A stretch of 64,000 nucleotides of DNA from Promicromonospora sp. MEB111 (GTDB lineage Bacteria; Actinomycetota; Actinomycetes; Actinomycetales; Cellulomonadaceae). Location of the stretch: contig NZ_JARVSD010000005.1 of assembly GCF_030209445.1 (NCBI RefSeq), positions 186,001-250,000 on the forward strand, written 5' to 3'. The notes beneath the pieces are model-generated. The model saw nothing but the letters and a program-made list of their open reading frames with translations. It did not search any database and was not told the DNA's origin. Shown here piece after piece: positions 1 to 9,639 of the stretch (positions are counted from its first letter, which is position 1; the number at the start of each line of letters is the position of its first letter). A program made the position numbers and the translations under genes.

Positions 1-143
1 TCAGCCGGGCCGGCATCGCGTCGACGAGGGTGTCGATGCTGAGCGAGAGCCAGGGCTCGGGCAGCACGGCCTGGAGCTCGCGGGCGATCGCCGACTTGCC
101 CGAGCTGGATCCGCCGTTGAGGACGATGACCTGGGTGCTCATG
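1..143 (-). CDS. Chloramphenicol phosphotransferase-like kinase (N-terminal fragment, runs off window)
   Basis: The first 47 residues are present and the gene continues beyond base 1. They start at an ATG on the minus strand and carry the P-loop NGGSSSGKS near residues 9-17, followed by LPEPWLSLSIDTLVDAMP. This closely resembles the N-terminus of the Streptomyces chloramphenicol 3-O-phosphotransferase family (P-loop kinases that phosphorylate small-molecule hydroxyls with ATP). Family assignment rests on that stretch only. Substrate and any resistance role cannot be judged, because such proteins are often uncharacterised kinases. It is divergent from clpB. Confidence 0.75.
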
Positions 144-189
144 CGGTCACCGTACGAGCGTCGGTGAGGCGCGCTACAGTGATTATCAA

Positions 190-216
190 GTTGAGCGGAA
201 TAGACTCAACTTTGAG
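190..216. promoter_or_regulatory. HAIR operator (HspR-associated inverted repeat) before clpB
   Basis: Arms GTTGAGC (190-196) and ACTCAAC (204-210) are separated by 7 nt. This matches the HAIR architecture CTTGAGT-N7-ACTCAAG bound by the heat-shock repressor HspR in actinobacteria. A further TTGAG at 212-216 makes a second overlapping inverted repeat with the right arm. It lies 54-80 nt before the clpB start, so heat-inducible HspR control of clpB is the likely role. hspR itself is not in the window. Confidence 0.85.
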
Positions 217-269
217 ACGGTTTCATCTGGGCGGAACTGAGCCCACTTTCACCAGCCCCGGGAGGCTTC

Positions 270-2873
<2,604 letters not shown>

Positions 2874-2897
<24 letters not shown>

Positions 2898-2981
2898 CCG
2901 GAACGGCGGGTGCGCACCGCGGAGCCGGAGTGGCGGGCGCGCACCGCGGAGCCGGAGTGGCGGGCGCGCACCGCGGAGCGG
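2874..2981 (+). repeat. 27-bp tandem repeat (4 units) spanning the clpB stop codon
   Basis: Four 27-bp units lie at 2874-2900, 2901-2927, 2928-2954 and 2955-2981. The first contains the last clpB codons and its TAG stop. In the other three the TAG has become GAG, and a few further substitutions separate units 1-2 from 3-4. The array looks like local duplication of the gene end followed by divergence. It fills much of the 273-bp gap to the next gene. Confidence 0.9.
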
Positions 2982-3170
2982 GCGCACCCGGATGTGACGG
3001 TGTTGTGAAGGTGGCCCCCCGATCGCCCAGAACCGGAAATCCCGCACGTCCCTCTGTATGTGCGGGGTGAATCCGTGCGCGGCCGGCCGCGCACGGCTCC
3101 GCACGGTCAGGGCGCGCGGGGGGCGAGCCGACGGGAGCCAACACGAGAGGCAGACGGTCGAGGAGGCCCG

Positions 3171-4214
3171 GTGCTGCGGTTCCACTTCACCTCGGATGAC
3201 CTGGCCCGGGTCCGGATCGCACCGGGCCCGGACCCCATGTGGGAGACGCTGCTCAGCGCCCACGTGGTGAACCAGCGCGGAGGGACGACGCTGTTCGACC
3301 CCTGGCGGGAGCGCGTGCTGTCCGGAATGCCGCCCGCGGCTCGGATGCTGCTGCGTCTCGCGCCGCCGCGCGGGTACTCGCCGGACTTCCTCACGCCCGC
3401 CACCGGGGCGGATCCGCTCCCGCCCGGCGCCGACGCGTTCGAGACCGGCCTCGACGCGGTGCTGTCCACGCCGCGCGACCAGCTCCGGCGCGACATCTCC
3501 CGGCTGGCGCGCGGGCGCAGGCCGCACCTCTGGATGCGGGACCTCGCCGACGGGTCGGCACCCGCCGTGCGCGGGCTCGGCGTGGCGATGCGCTCGTACC
3601 ACGAGCAGGCGGTCGGGCCGTACTGGAGCGGCATCCTCGCCGCCGTCGACGTCGACCGCGCGGCGCGCACCCGCGCCTGGGTGGAGGGCGGCACCGAGCA
3701 CGCGCTGCGCACCCTGCACCCCGCGATCCGGTGGGAGCACCCCGTGCTCTCCGTGACCACCGCGGCCGAGCGGGACGTGCACCTGGCGGGCCGCGGGCTG
3801 CTCATCGTGCCGTCGTACTTCTGCCACCGGGCCCCGATCTCGCTGGCCGACCCCGAGCTCCCGCCGCTGCTGATCTACCCCATCACCCACGAGCAGGTCT
3901 GGACCGGCACCCGGCCCGCGGCGCGGGCCGACGGCGGCCGGCAGCTCACCGCGCTGCTCGGGCGCACCCGGGCCGCGGTGCTCCGCGCGCTCGGCACGGG
4001 GGCGACGACCAGCGAGCTCGCGCAGCGCCTGGCGATCTCTCCGGCGTCGGCCTCGGAGCACACCACCGTGCTGCGCAACGCCGGGCTCGTCTCCAGCGGA
4101 CGCGAGCGCAACACGGTGCTCCACGCGCTGACCCCGCTGGGCCGCACGCTGCTGGACGGCGGCGGTGGCCGGGTGCCGACGGCGTCGACCGCTACTGCAG
4201 CAGATCCTGCGTGA
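3171..4214 (+). CDS. ArsR-like winged-helix transcriptional regulator
   Basis: A 347-residue protein with a C-terminal winged helix of ArsR type (about residues 255-335: a helix-turn-helix with TTSELAQRLAISPASASEHT, then a basic wing and TPLGRTLL). The long N-terminal part resembles the uncharacterised effector-like domain found on many actinobacterial regulators of this build. I chose GTG 3171 because GAGGAGG sits 5 nt upstream. Longer in-frame starts from 3060 add a basic, non-conserved tail. Target genes are unknown. The 3' end overlaps the convergent neighbour by 23 bp. Confidence 0.8.
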   Translation: MLRFHFTSDDLARVRIAPGPDPMWETLLSAHVVNQRGGTTLFDPWRERVLSGMPPAARMLLRLAPPRGYSPDFLTPATGADPLPPGADAFETGLDAVLSTPRDQLRRDISRLARGRRPHLWMRDLADGSAPAVRGLGVAMRSYHEQAVGPYWSGILAAVDVDRAARTRAWVEGGTEHALRTLHPAIRWEHPVLSVTTAAERDVHLAGRGLLIVPSYFCHRAPISLADPELPPLLIYPITHEQVWTGTRPAARADGGRQLTALLGRTRAAVLRALGTGATTSELAQRLAISPASASEHTTVLRNAGLVSSGRERNTVLHALTPLGRTLLDGGGGRVPTASTATAADPA

Positions 4215-6054
4215 TCGGCTCCGCGGTGGTCGCCAGGCACAGGCCGACCCGGTCGCCGTCGGCCCACGAGTCCTCGCTGGGGCCCCAGACCACGTAGCTC
4301 ACCGAGTCCGCGACCGGGCTCGTGCGGGCGTTCGGGCCGAGCTGCTTGGTGCCGCAGACCTGCGCGATGCGCGTGTCGACGGCGTCGCGGCCCGGCCAGA
4401 CGGCGGCGTCGGCGAAGTCGGTGCGGCCCACCACCTGGGCCGCGTGGGAGGCGTCGCACGGGACCGCGAGCACCTCCGAGATCTCGCCGTCCGGCGGCAC
4501 GCTCTCGACGCAGGAGCCGAGCACGAGCTGGAGCGGGTGCACCTCCTGGGGCTCCGCGATCATCGCCTCGATGGGCTCCCACTGCTGCCTGCCGACCATG
4601 TTCACGATCAGGGCGATCACCACGACGACCGCCACCACGGCCAGCGTCGCCCCGGCGATCAGGGCGTACCGCCGCCGCTTCGCGGACTCGTCGGCCTCGG
4701 TGGGCGGGCGCCACCCCGCGTAGGACGCCTCGGGCGCGTAGTCGTGGACGGCCGGGAACGAGTGCGGCGAGCCCCCGGGCGTCACCGGGAACGGCGACGG
4801 CGGCTGCTGCGGTGCCGACGGGGCCTGCGGCGACCCGCCCTGCGGCTGCTGCTGCGGCGCCGCGGGCGTCGGGAACGGGCTCGGCGGCGTGGTGGCCGGC
4901 GGGGTGCGGGTCGCGGGGGAGGCGAAGAGCTCCGACGCGGCGGCGAAGTCGTCCTCCGTCGCCGGGGTGCTCGCCCCGGTCTCCTCCGCGTCCGGGTCGT
5001 CCTCCGCCGAAGAGGGCTCGACCGGGGCGGGCCCGGCCGCCTGTGTGGTCGCCCGGGCCACGGGTGCGCTCGCGGCCGGGGCGTCCGCGGGCGAGCCGGC
5101 AGACGCCTGCGCGTCCGGGCTCTGCGTGCCGGCGTCGTCCCCGGACGTCTCGTCCTCGGCCGTGACGGTGCGGGGTCCGAGCGCCTTCTTGTGCGCCGCG
5201 GCGATCGCCGCGAAGGAGAGGGCCTTGAAGTCGAACGTCTCGTCGACGACCGGGGCGTCGCCCGACGGCTTCGTGGCGTCCGCGGCCTGGGCGCCGGCCT
5301 CGTCCTCGGTCGAGGTGGCGGTGGCCTCTGCCGCGGTGGCCTCGGCGTGGGGGGCCGCCTCGGGCTCCGCTTCCTCGGGCTCCGGTGCCGCCTCCGATCC
5401 CACCGCGTCGTCGGGCTCCGGTGCCGCCTCGGGCGTCGACGCCGACGCCGAGGTCGTGGGCTGTGCTGCCGGGCGTGCGGCGGCCGGGACGACCCGGATC
5501 TCCTCGGTGGGTGCCTCGTACCGCCGTGCGCGGTCCGCCGCCGCGGGGGTCGGCTCGGGTGCGGGCTCCGCGGGCGGCACGTCCTCGGGCTCCGGCACCG
5601 TGGCGGGTGCGGGCGCGGCGGTGGCCTCTGGCTCAGCCGGGCTCTCGGCCGAGCTCGCCGCGGCCGGGCCGTCGTCGGCGACCGTGTCGTTCCCCGGCTC
5701 GGCGTCCGGGGCCGAGTCCGTCGACCTGTCCGCGGTGGTGTCCGCGGCGGCGTCGTCCGCGCCCGGTGCCGCCGCGGCGTCCTCGCCCACGCGCTCGTCG
5801 CCCGCGGCGTCCGCGGACTCCTCGTCCTTGCCCTCCGCGGGCGTGGCTTCCGCGGGCCCGGGTTCCGCGGCCTCCGGAGCGTCGCCGGACGGTTCCGCGG
5901 CCTCCGCGTCACCCTCGCCGTCGTCCTTGCCGCCGAGGCCGTCGGGCGCGCGGTCCGGCTCCGACTCGACCGAGGACGCCTTCGCGGCAGGATCCGAAAC
6001 GGGGATCTCGGCGACTTCAGTGGCGGCCGGGGTCTGGTCGGGCGTCGACGTCAT
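4192..6054 (-). CDS. Membrane protein with septum-formation-like C-terminal domain and long disordered acidic N-terminus
   Basis: About 620 residues. Roughly the first 450 are low-complexity Ala/Glu/Asp/Pro/Ser sequence with no visible fold. A basic stretch KRRR then leads into one strong membrane helix (about 460-490, IAGATLAVVAVVVVIALIV). The remaining extracytoplasmic domain carries two conserved-looking cysteines (GSCVES, LAVPCDASH) plus VCGTKQL and GLCLATT, the pattern of the actinobacterial septum-formation family. This implies an envelope protein with a long cytoplasmic tail. I start at ATG 6054. An upstream in-frame ATG at 6156 would add 34 residues with low-GC, non-actinobacterial codon use. 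Its 3' end overlaps the convergent regulator gene. Confidence 0.7.
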   Translation of the reverse strand: MTSTPDQTPAATEVAEIPVSDPAAKASSVESEPDRAPDGLGGKDDGEGDAEAAEPSGDAPEAAEPGPAEATPAEGKDEESADAAGDERVGEDAAAAPGADDAAADTTADRSTDSAPDAEPGNDTVADDGPAAASSAESPAEPEATAAPAPATVPEPEDVPPAEPAPEPTPAAADRARRYEAPTEEIRVVPAAARPAAQPTTSASASTPEAAPEPDDAVGSEAAPEPEEAEPEAAPHAEATAAEATATSTEDEAGAQAADATKPSGDAPVVDETFDFKALSFAAIAAAHKKALGPRTVTAEDETSGDDAGTQSPDAQASAGSPADAPAASAPVARATTQAAGPAPVEPSSAEDDPDAEETGASTPATEDDFAAASELFASPATRTPPATTPPSPFPTPAAPQQQPQGGSPQAPSAPQQPPSPFPVTPGGSPHSFPAVHDYAPEASYAGWRPPTEADESAKRRRYALIAGATLAVVAVVVVIALIVNMVGRQQWEPIEAMIAEPQEVHPLQLVLGSCVESVPPDGEISEVLAVPCDASHAAQVVGRTDFADAAVWPGRDAVDTRIAQVCGTKQLGPNARTSPVADSVSYVVWGPSEDSWADGDRVGLCLATTAEPITQDLLQ

Positions 6055-6198
6055 GCAGGTTAACTTACCGACATTCTGTAACGACCCCGCTACCGGAACG
6101 GCAACCGTTTCGAGCGCACTCGATTTAGGGACAATTTCACCCGATGATTTCCCCATCGGGAGTGGAACCTGCGCACATCACAGCCGTCGCAGGACGGA

Positions 6199-7023
6199 TC
6201 AATCGGTCAGGTCGACAATCACCGGGACGTGGTCCGACGCGCCCTTCCCCTTGCGCTCGTCGCGGTCGATCGCGGCGCCGGCCGCGCGTCCCGCGAGCGC
6301 GGGCGAGGCCCAGCAGAAGTCGATCCGCAGCCCCTTGTTCCGCGGGAACGCGAGCTGCTGGTAGTCCCAGTAGGTGTAGGTGTGCTCCTCCGGGAGGAAC
6401 TTGCGGGTCAGCTCGGTGTACCCGGCGTCGCCGAAGGCCTCGAACGCGGCCCGCTCCGGCGGGGACACGTGGGTCTTGCCGGCGAAGTCGGCGGCGTCGT
6501 AGACGTCGGTGTCGAGCGGGATCACGTTCCAGTCCCCCGTGAGCGCGACGGCGTCGCCGGCGTCCGCCCAGGTCTTCGCCGCGGTCCGCAGGGACTCCAG
6601 CCAGGCCAGCTTGTAGGCGTAGTGCGGGTCGTCGAGCGCGCGGCCGTGCGGCACGTACAGGCTCCACACGCGGACGCCGCCGCAGGTCGCGCCGATCGCC
6701 CGCGCCTCGACCGGCGGGGCGACGTCGAGCAGGGCGTCGGGGCCGTCGTCGGCGATCGCCTTCGCGAAGCCGGGCTGCCCCGGGAACTGGGTGGCGACGT
6801 CGTCCAGGCCGACGCGCGACGCGATGGCCACGCCGTTCCACTGTGACAGCCCGAAGTGCGCCACCTCGTACCCGGCGGCCTCGAACGCCGCGGTGGGGAA
6901 CTGGTCGTCCCGGCACTTGGTCTCCTGGATCGCCAGGACGTCGGCCTGCGACCGGTCGAGAAAGGCGAGCGCACGGTCGAGCCGCGTGCGGATGGAGTTG
7001 ACGTTCCAGGTGACGACGCGCAC
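6199..7023 (-). CDS. xth: Exodeoxyribonuclease III
   Basis: Mg-dependent DNA repair enzyme (AP endonuclease and 3'-5' exonuclease) of the EEP superfamily. The 274-residue sequence has the family blocks in order: VVTWNVNSIRTRL at the N-terminus, the metal-ligand motif QETKC, LTGDWNVIP in the middle and SDHVPVIVDL at the C-terminus. Full length. The GTG start at 7023 lies 6 nt after a TAGGCT box (7030-7035, minus strand), so the mRNA is probably leaderless. Confidence 0.95.
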   Translation of the reverse strand: MRVVTWNVNSIRTRLDRALAFLDRSQADVLAIQETKCRDDQFPTAAFEAAGYEVAHFGLSQWNGVAIASRVGLDDVATQFPGQPGFAKAIADDGPDALLDVAPPVEARAIGATCGGVRVWSLYVPHGRALDDPHYAYKLAWLESLRTAAKTWADAGDAVALTGDWNVIPLDTDVYDAADFAGKTHVSPPERAAFEAFGDAGYTELTRKFLPEEHTYTYWDYQQLAFPRNKGLRIDFCWASPALAGRAAGAAIDRDERKGKGASDHVPVIVDLTD

Positions 7024-7131
7024 GCCGACAGCCTACGTGCGGCGGTGTCCGTGTGAGGTCCGGTAGCCGGGCGTCGCTGTGATTCCGGCCGCACTTCTCG
7101 GACCCTGATTTTCGAGCCGTTTCACCCCGAC

Positions 7132-7137
7132 TACGCT
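7132..7137 (+). promoter_or_regulatory. -10 box (TACGCT) of the opp operon
   Basis: TACGCT fits the actinobacterial TANNNT consensus and ends 6 nt before GTG 7144, which predicts a leaderless transcript for the peptide transporter operon. Confidence 0.55.
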
Positions 7138-7143
7138 GGCCGT

Positions 7144-8667
7144 GTGCAGATCCTCACCGGGCGTCGTGCCCTGGGCGCCGTCGTCGTCCTCACGTCAGCG
7201 GCCCTGCTCACGGCGTGCTCCGCCGGGAGCTCGTCCGGCGAGGCCCCGGGAGAGGGGCGTACCGACGCCGTCGTCGGGCTGACCGGGGAGCCGACCAACC
7301 TCGACTTCACGACGACGTCCGGCTCGGCGATACCCCAGCTCCTGATGAACAACGTGTACGAGGGTCTGGTGACCATCGACCAGGAGGGCGAGGTGCAGCC
7401 GCAGCTCGCCGAGTCCTGGGAGATCAACGGCGACCGCACGGTCTACACCTTCACGCTGCACGACGGCGTGACGTTCTCCGACGGCTCCGCCTTCACCGCG
7501 GACGACGTGGTGTCGTCGATCGGGCGGGTCCAGGACGACTGGACGCTGAGCCTCAAGGCCAAGATGGACGTGGTCGAGAGCGTCGAGGCGGTCAGCGACA
7601 CCGAGGTCGCCGTGACGCTGGCGCACCCGAGCAACGCCTGGCTGTTCGACATGGGCACCTCCGTGGGCGCCATGTTCCCGGACGACCTGTCCGTCGACCT
7701 GGCCACCGAGGCGGTCGGCACCGGGCCCTACACGGTCGAGGAGGTCGCGACCGGCGAGCACGTCACGCTCGCCGCCCGCGACGACTACTGGGGCGAGGCG
7801 CCCGCGCTCACCGAGGTCACCGTGCGGTACTTCGCCGACGCGAACGCGCAGGCCAACGCCGTCCGGGCCGGCGACGTCGACATGGCCTACAACATGCAGG
7901 CCCCGGACCTGATCTCCGGTCTGGAGCAGGACGAGGACCTCCAGGTGATCGACGGCACCTCGACGGGCGAGGTGCTGCTCTCGCTGAACAACGCCCGGCC
8001 GCCCTTCGACGACCTGAACGTGCGCCGCGCGGTCATGTACGCGATCGACCGCCAGGCCGTCCTCGACACGGCGTGGGCCGGGCACGGGCAGCTCATCGGC
8101 TCGATGGTGCCGCCCACCGACCCCTACTACCAGGACCTCACGGACTCCTACCCGTACGACCCGGACCGGGCGCGGGAGCTGCTGGCCGAGGCCGGCGCCG
8201 AGAACCTGAGCATCACGTTCGACGTCCCGACCCGCCCCTACGCGGAGGCCGTCGCCCAGGTGGTCGTCTCGCAGCTCAAGGACGTCGGCATCGACGCGAA
8301 GATCGTCCCGGCCGAGTTCCCCGCCGTCTGGCTCGACAAGGTGTTCACCGAGCACGACTACGAGATGTCCGTGATCCTCCACACCGAGGCCCGGGACATG
8401 CTCACGATCTTCGGCGACCCCGACTACTACATCGGCTACGACAACCCGCGGCTCGCCCAGGTGGCCGAGCAGGCCGACGAGGGCAGCCCCGACCAGTACG
8501 TCGCGGGCATGCAGGAGGTCGCCCGGATGATCGTGGACGACGCCGCGAGCGACCCCCTGTTCCTCTTCCCCAACACGGTCGTGGCCGACGCCGCCCTCGC
8601 GGGCATCGCCGCGAACGCCACCACGGAGTCGATGGACCTGACCGGCCTGCGCTGGTCGGACAGCTGA
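7144..8667 (+). CDS. Oligopeptide ABC transporter substrate-binding lipoprotein
   Basis: A 507-residue family 5 extracellular solute-binding protein (OppA/DppA type). The N-terminus is a lipoprotein signal with lipobox LTAC, so the mature protein should be tethered to the outer face of the membrane. Typical family text follows: GEPTNLDFTTTSGSA, WEINGDRTVYTFTLHDGVTFSDGSAFTADDV, then NVRRAVMYAIDRQAVLD. It is first in an operon with two membrane components, which supports import of oligopeptides or dipeptides. The exact ligand is not readable. GTG start preceded by a TACGCT box. Confidence 0.92.
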   Translation: MQILTGRRALGAVVVLTSAALLTACSAGSSSGEAPGEGRTDAVVGLTGEPTNLDFTTTSGSAIPQLLMNNVYEGLVTIDQEGEVQPQLAESWEINGDRTVYTFTLHDGVTFSDGSAFTADDVVSSIGRVQDDWTLSLKAKMDVVESVEAVSDTEVAVTLAHPSNAWLFDMGTSVGAMFPDDLSVDLATEAVGTGPYTVEEVATGEHVTLAARDDYWGEAPALTEVTVRYFADANAQANAVRAGDVDMAYNMQAPDLISGLEQDEDLQVIDGTSTGEVLLSLNNARPPFDDLNVRRAVMYAIDRQAVLDTAWAGHGQLIGSMVPPTDPYYQDLTDSYPYDPDRARELLAEAGAENLSITFDVPTRPYAEAVAQVVVSQLKDVGIDAKIVPAEFPAVWLDKVFTEHDYEMSVILHTEARDMLTIFGDPDYYIGYDNPRLAQVAEQADEGSPDQYVAGMQEVARMIVDDAASDPLFLFPNTVVADAALAGIAANATTESMDLTGLRWSDS

Positions 8668-8691
8668 TCCGGCCCGCCGCCGGACAACGCC

Positions 8692-9639
8692 GTGGCCAGA
8701 CACCTCGCCTCGCACGTCGCCCAGCTCGCCGCCACGCTGCTCGTGGCGACGGCGGCGATCTTCCTGCTGCTGCGGGTGCTGCCCGGCGACCCCGCCGTCG
8801 TCGCGCTCGGGATCGAGGCGTCCCCGGAGGCGCTCGCGGCCTGGCGCGCCGAGCACGGCACGGACGGTCCGCTGGTCGCCCAGTACCTGCACTGGGTGGG
8901 CGGGCTGCTCACCGGTGACCTCGGCACGAGCTACGTCACGTCGCAGGAGCTGACGCCGCTGGTCGCGGACCGGGTGCAGGTCACGGGCATCCTGGTGCTG
9001 CTCGGCATGCTGATCGCCCTGGTGGTGGCGGTGCCGCTGGGCACGCTGGCCGCCGTCTGGCACCGGAACGCGGGCGGCGTGACGCTGTCCGCGGTGAGCC
9101 AGGTCGGAGTGGCCGTACCGAACTTCCTGGTGGGCGTGCTGCTGGTGTCCCTGTTCGCGGTCCGGCTGGGCTGGCTGCCCTCGGGCGGCTGGACGGCGCC
9201 CGTCGACGGGCTCGGGGAGTTCTGGCGGCACGTGCTGCTGCCCGCGGTCGCGCTGGGCTCCGTGCAGGCCGCGATCATCACGCGGTACGTGCGCAGCGCC
9301 GTGCTGGAGATCATGCGCGAGGACTTCCTGCGCACCGCCCGCGCCAAGGGGCTCACCTTCACGGGTGCGCTGGTGCGGCACGGGCTGCGGAACGCGGGTG
9401 TGCCGATCGTGACGGTCGTCGGGGTGCAGATCGCGTCCATGCTCATCGGTGCGGTGGTGATCGAGCGGGTCTTCGCCGTGCCCGGTCTCGGCAGCCTCCT
9501 GCTGGACTCGGTGGGCAACCGCGACCTGCTCGCCGTGCAGTCCGTCGTGGCGGTGCTCGTGGTGCTGGTGGTGCTGCTGAACTTCCTGGTCGACCTGGCC
9601 TACACCCTGCTGGACCCGCGGCTGCGGAGGGCGGCATGA
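8692..9639 (+). CDS. Oligopeptide ABC transporter permease (DppB/OppB type)
   Basis: 315 residues with about six membrane helices and the N-terminal LLRVLPGDPA motif typical of the B-type peptide permease. The EAA loop, which contacts the ATPase, is visible as FLRTARAKGLTFTGALVRHG. It starts at GTG 24 nt after the binding protein gene, and its stop overlaps the start of the next gene by 4 nt (ATGA). This tight coupling indicates one operon and a fixed stoichiometry with the fused partner. Confidence 0.92.
   Translation: MARHLASHVAQLAATLLVATAAIFLLLRVLPGDPAVVALGIEASPEALAAWRAEHGTDGPLVAQYLHWVGGLLTGDLGTSYVTSQELTPLVADRVQVTGILVLLGMLIALVVAVPLGTLAAVWHRNAGGVTLSAVSQVGVAVPNFLVGVLLVSLFAVRLGWLPSGGWTAPVDGLGEFWRHVLLPAVALGSVQAAIITRYVRSAVLEIMREDFLRTARAKGLTFTGALVRHGLRNAGVPIVTVVGVQIASMLIGAVVIERVFAVPGLGSLLLDSVGNRDLLAVQSVVAVLVVLVVLLNFLVDLAYTLLDPRLRRAA

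Noticed and set aside
4165-6063. 632-residue plus-strand frame over the septum-formation gene
   Set aside because: Arg/Gly-only composition mirrors the Ala/Glu/Pro-rich real gene on the other strand.
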